Below are positions 17,169 through 27,570 of a stretch of 64,000 nt of DNA, piece after piece (positions within the stretch are counted from its first letter, which is position 1; every line of letters begins with the position of its first letter). The stretch is taken from NCBI RefSeq assembly GCF_006715865.1, contig NZ_VFOA01000001.1, forward strand, positions 1,798,001 through 1,862,000, read 5' to 3'. Source of the stretch: Cellulomonas sp. SLBN-39 (GTDB lineage Bacteria > Actinomycetota > Actinomycetes > Actinomycetales > Cellulomonadaceae). The position numbers were made by a program, and so were the translations under genes. The notes under the pieces are model-generated. The model worked only from the letters and a program-made list of their open reading frames with translations, did not search any database and was not told the origin of the DNA.

Positions 17169-17912
17169 TCAGCGGGACGAGGGGGCGGGTGCGGGGACCG
17201 TGAGCGACCCCGCCGCCCGGCGGGCCGCGACGAGCGTCACGGCGAAGTGCACGGCGAACGCCGACGTGGCCGTCACCTGGATCGCGGCCAGGACGGCCGG
17301 CTCGTCGGCGAGGTAGAACACGACGCGGACGACGAGGTTCACCGCCGCCATCGCCAGCCCGACGAGGGAGCTGACGACGTAGACGCGGCGCAGGTCCGGG
17401 TACGGGCGCCAGTCCCGGGGCCCGCCCGACAGCGGGTGGACCATCAGGCTGGTCAGCGGACGGCCCATCGCCAGCGAGACGACGTAGGCGACGACGAAGA
17501 CGACGGGCAGCAGCATGCTCGGCAGGAAGAACGCCCGCGCCTCACCCGCCAGCGCGGCGACACCCGCGCAGACCCCGGCGACGACCAGGCCGGCGACGGC
17601 GGCGCCCGGCGGCTCGCGCCGGGCCAGCCGCACCGCGAAGGCCAGCACCGCGGTGACCCCGAGGGCGACGAACGCCGCCTCCAGGCCGGCGGCGGCGTCC
17701 GCGGCGACGAAGGCCACGGTCGGAGCGACGGCCACGGTCAGGCCGACGGGTCCGCCGACACGTTCGAGGGCGCGCTGCGTCGCGGCACGTGCCTCGGACT
17801 GCTCGGGCAGCTCGGGCAGGCCCAGCACCCGGCGGGCGGCGGCGCTGACGCCGACGGCGGTGCCGACGGCGTCCGTGGGGCGTCGGGCGTCGACGGTCGG
17901 GGGACGGTTCAC
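17169..17912 (-). CDS. DUF3159 membrane protein
   Basis: 247 aa from GTG 17912 with GAGGAGG 5 nt upstream. Family features: [29 protein letters not shown], then [30 protein letters not shown] and [35 protein letters not shown]. About six membrane segments. Function unknown. It is divergent from the MmyB-like regulator and upstream of the SDR gene on the same strand. Confidence 0.8.
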   Translation of the reverse strand: MNRPPTVDARRPTDAVGTAVGVSAAARRVLGLPELPEQSEARAATQRALERVGGPVGLTVAVAPTVAFVAADAAAGLEAAFVALGVTAVLAFAVRLARREPPGAAVAGLVVAGVCAGVAALAGEARAFFLPSMLLPVVFVVAYVVSLAMGRPLTSLMVHPLSGGPRDWRPYPDLRRVYVVSSLVGLAMAAVNLVVRVVFYLADEPAVLAAIQVTATSAFAVHFAVTLVAARRAAGSLTVPAPAPSSR

Positions 17913-18098
17913 GGGTTCCTCCTCGGGTCGGGCGGGCTGTGCAGCCAGCGTCAGCCGCGGGGCGGGCCCCATCCAGGGCCTCCCGATCCGCCCCTCGCGC
18001 CGCAGCACTGCCGTGCCAGAGGGGGATCAGCAGGCCGTGGATGCGCCCGGCGCGGCACGGTAGGAACAGGGGGTGCTCAACCGACGGGGAGTGGTCGC

Positions 18099-18938
18099 GT
18101 GATCGACAGGGCAGGGCTCGCGGAGTTCCTCCGCCGCCGCCGGCAGGCCATGCAGCCCGAGGACGTCGGGATGCCCCGCGGGCCGCGGCGCCGGACCGCG
18201 GGGCTGCGCCGCGAGGAGGTCGCAGCCCTGTGCCACATGTCGACCGACTACTACGCCCGCCTCGAGCGCGAGCGCGGACCGCGCCCGTCCGAGCAGATGA
18301 CCGCCGCGATCGCGCAGGGCCTGCACCTGACCCTCGACGAGCGCGACCACCTGTTCCGCCTCGTCGGGCACCAGCCCCCGCCCCGCGGCGCCCTCAGCGA
18401 GCACGTCAGCCCCGGCCTGCTGCGCATCCTCGACCGCCTGGAGGACACCCCGGCGGAGATCGTCACCGAGCTCGGCGAGACCCTGCGGCAGACCCCGCTC
18501 GCCGTCGCCCTCACCGGCGACGCCACCGCGCACACCGGCCCCGCGCGCAGCATCGGGTACCGCTGGTTCACCGACCCCGCCACCCGCGCCCTGTACCGGC
18601 CAGACGACCACGCGCACCTGTCCCGCGTCTACGCCGCGCACCTGCGCCAGGTCGTCACCCTGCGCGGCCCCGGGTCACGGGCCGCGGTGCTGGCCGAACT
18701 GGCGCTCGCGGCCAGCGCCGAGCTGCGCACCCTGTGGGAGGCGCACGAGGTCGGTGTCCGCCCCGACGAGCTCAAGCACGTCGTGCACCCCGTCGTCGGC
18801 GAGATCGAGCTGCACTGCCAGACCCTGCTCGACCCGCAGCAGTCCCACCGCCTGCTCGTCTACACCGCCGTGCCCGGCACCGAGAGCCACGACCGCCTCC
18901 AGCTCCTCGCCGTCCTCGGCACCCACGCCCTGGCGTGA
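18099..18938 (+). CDS. XRE-family regulator with MmyB-like ligand domain
   Basis: 279 aa from GTG 18099, 4 nt after GGGGAGTGG. Helix-turn-helix: LAEFLRRRRQAMQPEDVGMPRGPRRRTAGLRREEVAALCHMSTDYYARLERERGPRPSEQ, the exact pattern of MmyB-type regulators. The rest is a PAS-like ligand domain (SIGYRWFTDPATRALY, CQTLLDPQQSHRLLVYTA) that in this family may bind a fatty acid. Divergently paired with the DUF3159 and SDR genes, which it most likely regulates. Confidence 0.92.
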   Translation: MIDRAGLAEFLRRRRQAMQPEDVGMPRGPRRRTAGLRREEVAALCHMSTDYYARLERERGPRPSEQMTAAIAQGLHLTLDERDHLFRLVGHQPPPRGALSEHVSPGLLRILDRLEDTPAEIVTELGETLRQTPLAVALTGDATAHTGPARSIGYRWFTDPATRALYRPDDHAHLSRVYAAHLRQVVTLRGPGSRAAVLAELALAASAELRTLWEAHEVGVRPDELKHVVHPVVGEIELHCQTLLDPQQSHRLLVYTAVPGTESHDRLQLLAVLGTHALA

Positions 18939-18965
18939 CGTCGGTGCCTGGTGCGGCCGGGACCG

Positions 18966-19904
18966 TCAGGCGCCCCGGGAGCCGAAGACGTGCAGGTCGA
19001 GGTCGGCGCTGAGGGCCTCGCAGGCGAGGCGGCCGCGCACGCTGGTGCCCTGCTCGTCCAGCGGGGGACTGACCACGGCAGCACCGAGCACGCCCGGTGC
19101 GGACAGCACGATGCCGCCCGACACGCTCGACTTGGCCGGCACGCCGACGCTGCGCATCCACCGGCCCGAGCCGTCGTACACCCCGCACGTCGCCATCACC
19201 GAGACGACGTCCCGTGCGACCCCGGCCGGCACCACGCGTTCGCCGGACACGGGGTTGACGCCCCCGCACGCCAGCGTCGCGCCCATCACGGCCAGCGCCC
19301 GGGCGTCGACGAGCACCGCGCACGCCCGGGCGTAGACGGCGACGGCGTCGTCGGCCCCGACCTCCAGCGTCCCCTCGGCGCGCATGAGGTGCGCCAGGGC
19401 GTGGTTCCGGTCGCCGAGCAGGTGCTCGCTGCGGGCGACGTCCTCGTCGACCTCGAGGTCCTGCCCGGCGAACGCGGACAGCCCCCGCAGGATCCGGTCG
19501 GTCCGGCCCTCGACGTCGCCACCGTCGACGAGCGCGGCCGTGAGCAGCGCACCTGCGTTGACCATGGGGTTCGGCGGGCGCCCGGTGCCCGCTTCCAGCT
19601 TGATCGCGTCGAACGCCTCGCCCGTCGGCTCGATGCCGATGAGGTCCAGCGCGCGCCCGCCGGTGTCGAGCAGGGCGAGCGCGAACAGGAACGGCTTCAC
19701 CGCGGACTGCACGCTGAACGGCACGTCCGCCTGTGCACTGGCCCGCACCGTCCCGTCGGGCAGCACGAGCGCGAGCCCGCACAGCTCCGGGTCGGCCGCC
19801 GCGAGCTGGGGGATGCTGTCGTCGACGGCGCCGCCCCGCTCGCCGAGCACCCGCTCCCGCAGGACGTCGAGGTCGTACGTGCGGGCGTCGGGGGTGCGGC
19901 TCAT
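18966..19904 (-). CDS. glsA: Glutaminase A
   Basis: 312 aa. Serine-dependent beta-lactamase fold glutaminase: FSVQSAVKPFLFALAL carries the Ser-x-x-Lys pair, followed by RPPNPMVNAGALLTAAL, ERVVPAGVARDVVSVMATCGVYDGSGRW and PAKSSVSGGIVLSAPG. These are the conserved blocks that deaminate glutamine to glutamate and ammonia. Length is normal. Its ATG overlaps the stop of the ceramidase-like gene (19901-19904), so the two are coupled. Convergent with the XRE gene. Confidence 0.93.
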   Translation of the reverse strand: MSRTPDARTYDLDVLRERVLGERGGAVDDSIPQLAAADPELCGLALVLPDGTVRASAQADVPFSVQSAVKPFLFALALLDTGGRALDLIGIEPTGEAFDAIKLEAGTGRPPNPMVNAGALLTAALVDGGDVEGRTDRILRGLSAFAGQDLEVDEDVARSEHLLGDRNHALAHLMRAEGTLEVGADDAVAVYARACAVLVDARALAVMGATLACGGVNPVSGERVVPAGVARDVVSVMATCGVYDGSGRWMRSVGVPAKSSVSGGIVLSAPGVLGAAVVSPPLDEQGTSVRGRLACEALSADLDLHVFGSRGA

Positions 19905-20584
19905 CGGCCCATGCTCGCCCGCCCGGGTGACGGCGGCGCGGCGAGGGGTGCGTCCGGGGTCACCAGGGGTGCGAGGACCACCAGCGCCGCGGCCGCCGCG
20001 ACGTGCCACACGGCGTGCCCCTGGAGCAGCGACGACGGGTCGCACCACGGCCCGCCCGTCCGGGACAGCGCACCGACGGTCCCGCCGGCGGCCAGCAGCG
20101 CGCACGCGGCGGCGACCCGTGCCCGCTCGGCAGGGACGCGGCTTGCCCGCCACGCCAGCAGCAGCGCCGCGACCACGGCCACCCCCACCTGCGCGAGGTC
20201 ACCGGCCCGCGGCCACACCACCACCGGCACCATGAGCGCTCCCGTCGGGACGGCCCACCACCACCAGCGGCGCGCCCGGCCGCTCAGCACGCCTGCGGCG
20301 TCGGCCGCGAGGAAGCACAGCACCCCGGCGAGCGGCAGGTCGTGCGCCGCGTCCGACCAGGCCGGGTCCGGCCCGTGCTGCACGAACGATCCGACGCCGA
20401 CGCCGGCCACGAGCGCTACGTACGCCACCGGCACGGGCCGGTGCGCCCGCCGTCGCCGCACCACCACGACCAGGGCAGCGAGCACGAACACCCACGACGT
20501 CACCGCGGAGACCGGCTCGACGAGCGGCCCGTCCGCCACCCACTCGCACCCGGGCCCGCGCTCGACCACGACGGCGCCGTCCAC
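19901..20584 (-). CDS. Ceramidase-like (CREST-superfamily) membrane protein
   Basis: 227 aa from GTG 20584, upstream G-rich sequence. About seven hydrophobic segments. The zinc-hydrolase-like pattern of the alkaline-ceramidase superfamily is visible: CEWVADG near the N-terminus, GVGVGSFVQHGPDPAWSDAAHDLPL with Ser, Asp and His, and GHAVWHVAAA with two His near the C-terminus. Reaction in bacteria unknown; possible amidase or lipid hydrolase. Start and exact function are uncertain. Confidence 0.65.
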   Translation of the reverse strand: MDGAVVVERGPGCEWVADGPLVEPVSAVTSWVFVLAALVVVVRRRRAHRPVPVAYVALVAGVGVGSFVQHGPDPAWSDAAHDLPLAGVLCFLAADAAGVLSGRARRWWWWAVPTGALMVPVVVWPRAGDLAQVGVAVVAALLLAWRASRVPAERARVAAACALLAAGGTVGALSRTGGPWCDPSSLLQGHAVWHVAAAAALVVLAPLVTPDAPLAAPPSPGRASMGR

Positions 20585-20706
20585 ACCCCCATCCCACCGG
20601 CCTCCCGTCCCGCTGTCATCCGCTGCGGCGCCGGCGACCGCCCTCGACGGCGGCGTCGAGCGGTGCGCCGCCGGCGGCGGGCGGGCGCAGGGCGGTGGTG
20701 CGGTGG

Positions 20707-21576
20707 TCACCGGCACTGCCCGAGGCGGCCGAGCCCGGCGGTGACCAGCGGGCGCCCGCCGAGGGACCCGGACATCACGTCCACCTGCGCGTTGTCGACG
20801 CACACGAGGTACTCCGCGACGTCGATTCCGTGCAGCAGCACCTGCGTGCTGCCCTCGAACCGGGCCGAACCGCCCACGGTGACCTTGAACGCGTCGGGGT
20901 GCAGCGGGCAGCTGTTGACCGTGTACAGGGGGAGGCCGATGTGCACCCGGTCGTGGTTCCGGACGATGAGGTGCTCCTCCAGGGCCACGTCACACAAGCT
21001 CACGCCCCCGCCGGCCTTCACCGTCAACCCTCGGGCGGTGACGGTGCTGAGGGTCGTGGGGCCGTAGCTCCTGGACGGCACGTTGATCCATCCGTCGACG
21101 GCGACACGTCTCAGGGTCGTCGTGTGCGTTCCGGCGACGTTGAGCGACCCACCGAGCGTCACGTCGGCGAGGTGGACGAAGTCGGCCTCGCCCCGGACCG
21201 GGCCCGAGAGCGTCGAGTAGTCGGCCCGCATGATCCCGACGCGGTCGAGCCACGTGCGGCCGTGCACCGTCGTCTCACGCACCTCGAGGGACCCTGCGCT
21301 GACGATGGCTCCGTGGACGGTCGAGCGCTGAAGCCGCAGGCTGGCACGTCGGTCGACGAGGAGGTCACCCGTGATCTCCGACATCGAGACGGTGCACGAG
21401 ATCCCGGCCGGTACGCGGACGTCGCCGACAACCTCGCCCTGGAGAATCCCGTCGCACAGCACGGGGCCGTCGTCTGTGGCTCCGGCGGCGGACGCCGTCG
21501 CGCCCGCCGCGGTCATGGTCAGGAGCAGGACAGCGGCGCACACCGTGCGCGCCACCCGGTTCGTCGTCGTTCCCAT
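20707..21576 (-). CDS. Secreted beta-solenoid protein, copy 1
   Basis: 289 aa from ATG 21576 with GGGAAGAGGA upstream. Signal peptide of about 30 residues (TVCAAVLLLTMTAAGATASAAG). The mature chain consists of short strand-turn units such as GDLLVDRRASLRLQRSTVHGAI, GGSLNVAGTHTTTLRRVAVDGW and GLTVKAGGGVSLCDVALEEHL, suggesting a right-handed beta-helix. Four or more Cys are at matching places in the paralogue at 21615, including the ends C-x and RLGQC, so disulfides are likely. No enzyme residues recognised. Confidence 0.65.
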   Translation of the reverse strand: MGTTTNRVARTVCAAVLLLTMTAAGATASAAGATDDGPVLCDGILQGEVVGDVRVPAGISCTVSMSEITGDLLVDRRASLRLQRSTVHGAIVSAGSLEVRETTVHGRTWLDRVGIMRADYSTLSGPVRGEADFVHLADVTLGGSLNVAGTHTTTLRRVAVDGWINVPSRSYGPTTLSTVTARGLTVKAGGGVSLCDVALEEHLIVRNHDRVHIGLPLYTVNSCPLHPDAFKVTVGGSARFEGSTQVLLHGIDVAEYLVCVDNAQVDVMSGSLGGRPLVTAGLGRLGQCR

Positions 21577-21614
21577 CGGTCCTCTTCCCTCCCCTACGAC
21601 GTCGGACGAGGCGT

Positions 21615-22526
21615 TCAGCCCAGGTCGACGCACTGGCCGCGTCGTCCCACGCCCGCGGTGACGAGGGGCTCGTCCGGGCCGTCGCCCGGGTCGAGCCGGA
21701 CCTCGTCGTTGCCCACGCACGCCAGGTGCTCGGCCACGTCGAGGCGGCGCAGGCGGATCGTCCCGTTGCCGTCGAGCAGCGCGGACCCGCCGACGCTCAC
21801 CTCGTACGCGCCCAGGCCCCAGCCGGGGCGCCGGCCCATGCAGGAACCACCGTCGTCGTTGGGGTAGCCCATCGCGACGCTCTCCACGTTCCGCACCACG
21901 AGGTGCTCGGCGAGGTGCACCTCGCACATCGACAGCCATTCGGCGTCGCGGACGGTCAGCCCCTGCCCCTCGACGTCGCTGATCTGGAGGGAGGCCTGGG
22001 GCCTGGTCGGCAGGTTCACCCAGCCCCCGACGTCGACCCCGCTCATGTAGACCCGGGTCAGGGCCGAGACGTTCAGCGAGCCGCCGATGCTCGACCCGTA
22101 CAGGTCGAGCGCGCCCGCCCGGCCCTTCACGGACCCGAGGATCGTCGCGCCGTCCGTGCCGAGCCGGTACGCGTCGTCGAGCCAGACCCGCCCCTCCACG
22201 GTCACGGTGTGCCCCAGCCGCACGTACCCCGAGCTGATGACGTCGCCGACCACGGTCGACGCCACCACGCGGACCTCGCCGCCCGGGTCGACGAGCAGGT
22301 CCCCGCCGACCTGGGACAGGTAGATCCTGCACATCCGTCCGGTCGGCACCCGGACGTCCCCGTCGGTCTCCTGCCCCTCGAGGTCTCCCCGGCACACCAC
22401 GGTCTCGGTGCCGGTCGACGCCGGTCCGGGGTCGGCACTCGCCGTGGAGGCGCCGACCACCACGGTCGTCGTCGCGAGCGCCAGCGCGACCACGGCGCGG
22501 GCGAGGCGTGCTGATGCAGATGTCAT
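21615..22526 (-). CDS. Secreted beta-solenoid protein, copy 2
   Basis: 303 aa from ATG 22526 after a GGGGGAA site. Signal peptide VVALALATTTVVVGASTASAD. It aligns with the next gene through the whole length: VCRGDLEGQ/LCDGILQGE, DVRVPTGRMC/DVRVPAGISC, GGDLLVDPGGEVRV/TGDLLVDRRASLRL, GGSLNVSAL/GGSLNVAGT, AEHLVVRN/EEHLIVRN, and the C-terminal PLVTAGVGRRGQC/PLVTAGLGRLGQC. So it is a tandem duplication. Role unknown; extracellular, likely binding or structural. Confidence 0.65.
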   Translation of the reverse strand: MTSASARLARAVVALALATTTVVVGASTASADPGPASTGTETVVCRGDLEGQETDGDVRVPTGRMCRIYLSQVGGDLLVDPGGEVRVVASTVVGDVISSGYVRLGHTVTVEGRVWLDDAYRLGTDGATILGSVKGRAGALDLYGSSIGGSLNVSALTRVYMSGVDVGGWVNLPTRPQASLQISDVEGQGLTVRDAEWLSMCEVHLAEHLVVRNVESVAMGYPNDDGGSCMGRRPGWGLGAYEVSVGGSALLDGNGTIRLRRLDVAEHLACVGNDEVRLDPGDGPDEPLVTAGVGRRGQCVDLG

Positions 22527-22896
22527 GGCGGTTCCCCCCGCGGCGCGCGGCGTCGCGCGCCAGTCTGTTCGGGGGACGCCATCCACCGCCGGACCGGCTG
22601 CGGGCAGCCGCGAGGGCGCCCTGCACCGGCGAACCCGGCGGAGGACCGGTGGCGCGCGACGCCCCCCACGTCGGTCGTCCACGGTCCCGACCAGTGTGCG
22701 CCCCACGCCCGCCCGGCACCACGCCCGGCTCACGTCTGGACGGCCCGCCCGCCGGGCGAGCCCCACCGCCGAACGGGCTCAGGCTCTCGTCTCGGCCGCC
22801 CGTGGCGTGAGCCAGAGCCCGTTCGCCGCCGCGGATGTCAGCCGCTCGGTCACGGGAGCGGGCCCGGTGGGGGTGGGGGTGCGCCACGATGGGGGG
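22527..22896. other. 370-bp divergent intergenic region with a large hairpin
   Basis: This stretch separates a minus-strand secreted protein from a plus-strand one and must hold both promoters, but I see no convincing -35/-10 pair. Its main feature is an imperfect inverted repeat at 22770-22786 and 22809-22825: 17-bp arms with one mismatch and a 22-nt loop. A terminator is not needed between divergent genes. No small ORF with a ribosome-binding site was found. Confidence 0.5.
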
Positions 22897-23451
22897 ATGG
22901 AGCAGCGGGCGGGGCAGGGGCGTCGTGGGTGGGTGCCGCGGCAGGCGCACGTGCGAGCCGTCGCAGCGGCAGCGGGTCTCGGGCTCGTCGTGGTCGTGGG
23001 CGGCTCGACCGTCACGGTGGGCGGTCCGATGGACGTCGAATCCGGCGGAGTGGTCTGCGCGCCGCTGCCGGCTCATGGGCACGCGGCCCACGGGGTCATC
23101 CTTCCCACCGGGGTGCCCGACGGCGTCACCATCGACGCCGTCTCCCTGGTCGCGCCGGACGGGATCACCCGGGGTGCCGTCCGGCTCATGACCGTCCCCG
23201 CCGGGCACGTCCGGCTGATGCTCGACGCGTACCCGCCCACCGGGCAGTTCCCCGACCTGTGGCCCGACGCGGTCGAGGCGATCGGCGCGACGGTCCCGGC
23301 CGGTGCCGCCGTCGACCTCGTGGTCGAGCTGGAGGCCACCGGTGACGAGGCGTCGATCGACGGCGTCGAGATCGTCTACACCGCCGGCGGGCGCACGTAC
23401 GTGACGCGCTCCGACCTCGCGCTCACGCTGCGCACGGGCGGGTGCGTCTGA
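22897..23451 (+). CDS. Putative secreted or membrane-anchored protein
   Basis: 184 aa from ATG 22897, preceded directly by GGGGGG. After an Arg-rich start comes a hydrophobic stretch, AVAAAAGLGLVVVVGGSTVTVGG, that could be a signal anchor or signal peptide. The mature domain is predicted beta-rich (ILPTGVPDGVTIDAVSLVAPDGI...VDLVVELEATGDEASIDGVEIVYTAGGRTYVTRSD), ending in a single Cys. No family recognised. Confidence 0.6.
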   Translation: MEQRAGQGRRGWVPRQAHVRAVAAAAGLGLVVVVGGSTVTVGGPMDVESGGVVCAPLPAHGHAAHGVILPTGVPDGVTIDAVSLVAPDGITRGAVRLMTVPAGHVRLMLDAYPPTGQFPDLWPDAVEAIGATVPAGAAVDLVVELEATGDEASIDGVEIVYTAGGRTYVTRSDLALTLRTGGCV

Positions 23452-23514
23452 GGGCGGCGTCGGAGCACGGCCGCACGCACCCGAGGCCGACGCGCGCAGC
23501 CGCCACGCAGACGA

Positions 23515-23549
23515 CCGCCGGCGCCGCCCGAGGAGGACGACGCCGGCGG
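23515..23549. terminator. Possible terminator hairpin
   Basis: CCGCCGGCG (23515-23523) pairs with CGCCGGCGG (23541-23549) across a 17-nt loop, between the convergent ends at 23451 and 23588. Stem of 9 bp, no T-run. Confidence 0.45.
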
Positions 23550-23587
23550 AGGTGCTCAGCGGGACGGACCGCCCCGCCGCAGGCAGG

Positions 23588-24883
23588 TCAGGAGCTCGTG
23601 CAGGTCAGTGCGCCCGTCGGCGGGGTGCCCGAGCCGAGCATCCCGAACGTCGTCGTGCCACCGGCGGCGAGGTTCCCGTTCCAGGCCGCGTTGCGCACCA
23701 CCGTCAGACCGCCCTGCGTGCTGAGCGTCCCGTTCCACACCTGGTCGACGCGCTCGCCGGCCGGGCGCCAGCTCACGCTCCACGACGTCGCGGGCGACCC
23801 GGCCCGGACCGTGACCTCGCCCTGGAACCCGCCGGACCAGGAGTTCACCGTGCGGTACGTGGCGGTGCAGGCACCCGCAGGCGGCGGGGTGGTCGGCGTC
23901 GGCGTGGGGGACACCGTCGGCGTCGGGCTCGGCGTCGGCGTCCTGGTGGGCGTCGGCGTGGGCGTCGGGGTGGCGGTCGGCGTCGGGGTGGGCGTCGTCG
24001 TCGACGTCAGCGACGTGAAGAACCGCCAGACCTCGCCGGGCACCCAGGACTGCTGCGCCCCACGGTCGCGCGGGTCCCACCAGTGCCCGCTGTCGGACGC
24101 GATCCACACCACGGGGTACCCCGCGCGGCAGGTGTAGTCGGTGCGCACGTGCGTGCCGCTGCCCGCCGCAGGCTCCGCGGCCTGCTTGGCCTGGCAGCCG
24201 TTGTTGCGCAGCGCCCGGTCGCGCAGGGCCCGGCCCTGGGAGATGTTCAGGACGTCGTCCGTGACGCCGTGCGACCCCAGGTACGCGATCGGCTGCGTGC
24301 CGCCCGAGCAGCCGGAGAGCTGGGCGCCGTTGAGCACCGCGACGGCGCGGAACACGTCCGCCCGGGCGCAGGCCAGCGCGTTGCTCATGCCGCCGCCGTA
24401 GCTGAACCCGGTGGCGAAGCGCTGGGTGGTGTCGATGCACAGGGCGGACTCGACGGCCCGCAGCACGTCGTCCACGAACGTCACGTCGCGCCCGTTGGTG
24501 TTCGGCCAGGCGTTGTCGATGCCCTGCGGCGCGACGTACACCGTGGTCGCGCCCGAGAGCGGCTTGAGGCCGTAGAAGCCCTGGTTGACCACGTCCGCGG
24601 CGGTGCCGTGCCACCAGTGCAGGCCGACGACGAGCCGGTACGGGCGGCTCGGGTCGTACCCGGCGGGCACGTCCAGCCGGTACGTGCGCTGCACGCCGCC
24701 GCTGGTGATCGTGTGCGTACCGGTCGCCAGGCCGGCCGGTCGGCCGCAGCCGGCGGTCACGGCCGTGGGCGCGACCCCCGTGGGCTGCGCGGACGCGGGA
24801 GCGGTCAGACCTCCCAGGACGAGCAGCGCGGCCGCGGCGGCCAGCAGGCCCCGTCGGACCCGGCGCGGTGCGGACTGGTGCAT
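23588..24883 (-). CDS. Secreted CE1-type esterase with C-terminal CBM2
   Basis: 431 aa from ATG 24883, with GGAGGGG upstream. Signal peptide about 32 residues. Catalytic domain (40-290): TYRLDVPAGYDPSRPYRLVVGLHWW, nucleophile elbow ATGFSYGGGMSNALAC, and His in SDSGHWWDP. This is the polyhydroxybutyrate-depolymerase/feruloyl-esterase branch of CE1, acting on acetyl or feruloyl groups of xylan. A long Thr-Pro linker leads to a CBM2 domain (CTATYRTVNSWSGGFQGEVTV, TSWSVSWRP, VWNGTLS) with Trp residues for crystalline cellulose. A GAAACGATTC palindrome lies 118 nt upstream. Confidence 0.88.
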   Translation of the reverse strand: MHQSAPRRVRRGLLAAAAALLVLGGLTAPASAQPTGVAPTAVTAGCGRPAGLATGTHTITSGGVQRTYRLDVPAGYDPSRPYRLVVGLHWWHGTAADVVNQGFYGLKPLSGATTVYVAPQGIDNAWPNTNGRDVTFVDDVLRAVESALCIDTTQRFATGFSYGGGMSNALACARADVFRAVAVLNGAQLSGCSGGTQPIAYLGSHGVTDDVLNISQGRALRDRALRNNGCQAKQAAEPAAGSGTHVRTDYTCRAGYPVVWIASDSGHWWDPRDRGAQQSWVPGEVWRFFTSLTSTTTPTPTPTATPTPTPTPTRTPTPSPTPTVSPTPTPTTPPPAGACTATYRTVNSWSGGFQGEVTVRAGSPATSWSVSWRPAGERVDQVWNGTLSTQGGLTVVRNAAWNGNLAAGGTTTFGMLGSGTPPTGALTCTSS

Positions 24884-25000
24884 GGTCTCTCCCCTCCGGG
24901 CGGATCCGCCGGCGACGCTGCCGGAGGACGAGGCCCGCGGGACGACGCCCGCCGGCCCCGGTGACGCTACCGAGGGCGCTCGGCGGGCCGGAACCACCAC

Positions 25001-25010
25001 GAAACGATTC
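25001..25010. promoter_or_regulatory. LacI-type operator upstream of the esterase
   Basis: GAAACGATTC, a near-perfect form of the 10-bp palindrome also found upstream of the GH5 cellulase and the SGNH esterase. 118 bp before the esterase start. Confidence 0.5.
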
Positions 25011-25047
25011 ATACCGACCCCGGGGGGCCGGTCGTGCCGCCAGCCCG

Positions 25048-26723
<1,676 letters not shown>

Positions 26724-26820
26724 CGCACGAGCATCGCAGCGGCCCCCGGCATGCGGAACCCCGGCGCTGCCGGACGGCTGACCAGTCGCCGCACCACGCG
26801 CCCGGCCGTACGGTCGGGGC

Positions 26821-27534
26821 ATGCACTGGGGGGATGCGCAGGCGGTGCTGTTCGACCTCGACGGCGTGCTGACGTCGACGGCAGCCGTCCACATGAGGGC
26901 CTGGGACGCCATGTTCCGCGACTGCTTCGCGGCGCTCGGCGTCGCCGAGCCGTACACCGACGCCGAATACTTCGCGCACGTCGACGGGCGCTCGCGGGTC
27001 GACGGGGTGCGGGCGGTGCTCGCGTCCCGCGGCGTGGTGCTGCCCGACGGCGACCCGACGGACCCGCCGGGCACGGCGACGGCGCACGGCTGGGGCAACG
27101 CGAAGAACGCGGTCGTGGAGGGGTTCTTCGCCCGCGAGGGCGTGGCGGCGTACCCGGGGTCGGTCGCGGTGGTGGCGGACCTGGCGGTGCGCGGCGTGCC
27201 CCGGGCGGTGGTGTCGAGCTCGCAGAACGCGGTGGCGGTGCTCGCGGCCGCGGGCTACGGCGGGCAGTTCCCGGTGGTCGTCGACGGGGTCGTCGCGGCG
27301 AGGGAGCGGCTGCCGGGCAAGCCGGCGCCCGCGATGTTCCTGCGCGCCGCGCAGCGCCTGGGCGTCGACCCGGTGGTGGCGGCGGTGGTGGAGGACGCGG
27401 TCCCGGGGGTCGCGGCGGCGGCCGCCGGCGGCTTCGGGCTCGTGGTCGGCGTCGACCGCGGCGCGGGCGCGGACGCCCTGCGGGGAGCAGGCGCGCACGT
27501 GGTCGTGCAGGACCTGGACGAGCTCCTGCGCTGA
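26821..27534 (+). CDS. pgmB: Beta-phosphoglucomutase-like HAD phosphatase-fold enzyme
   Basis: 237 aa; TACGGT (26809-26814) is 6 nt before ATG 26821, so it is probably leaderless. HAD motifs: VLFDLDGVLTST (nucleophile Asp and DxD), VVSSSQNA (motif II), GKPAPAMFLRAA (Lys) and VVEDAVPGV (motif IV). This combination, with the cap domain GWGNAKNAVVEGFF, is the beta-phosphoglucomutase subfamily, converting beta-glucose-1-P to glucose-6-P. The next gene, 36 nt downstream, is a GH65 phosphorylase that would release beta-glucose-1-P. Confidence 0.92.
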   Translation: MHWGDAQAVLFDLDGVLTSTAAVHMRAWDAMFRDCFAALGVAEPYTDAEYFAHVDGRSRVDGVRAVLASRGVVLPDGDPTDPPGTATAHGWGNAKNAVVEGFFAREGVAAYPGSVAVVADLAVRGVPRAVVSSSQNAVAVLAAAGYGGQFPVVVDGVVAARERLPGKPAPAMFLRAAQRLGVDPVVAAVVEDAVPGVAAAAAGGFGLVVGVDRGAGADALRGAGAHVVVQDLDELLR

Positions 27535-27570
27535 GCGCAGGATCCGGCGCGACGCGCGAGGGGGTGGGCG

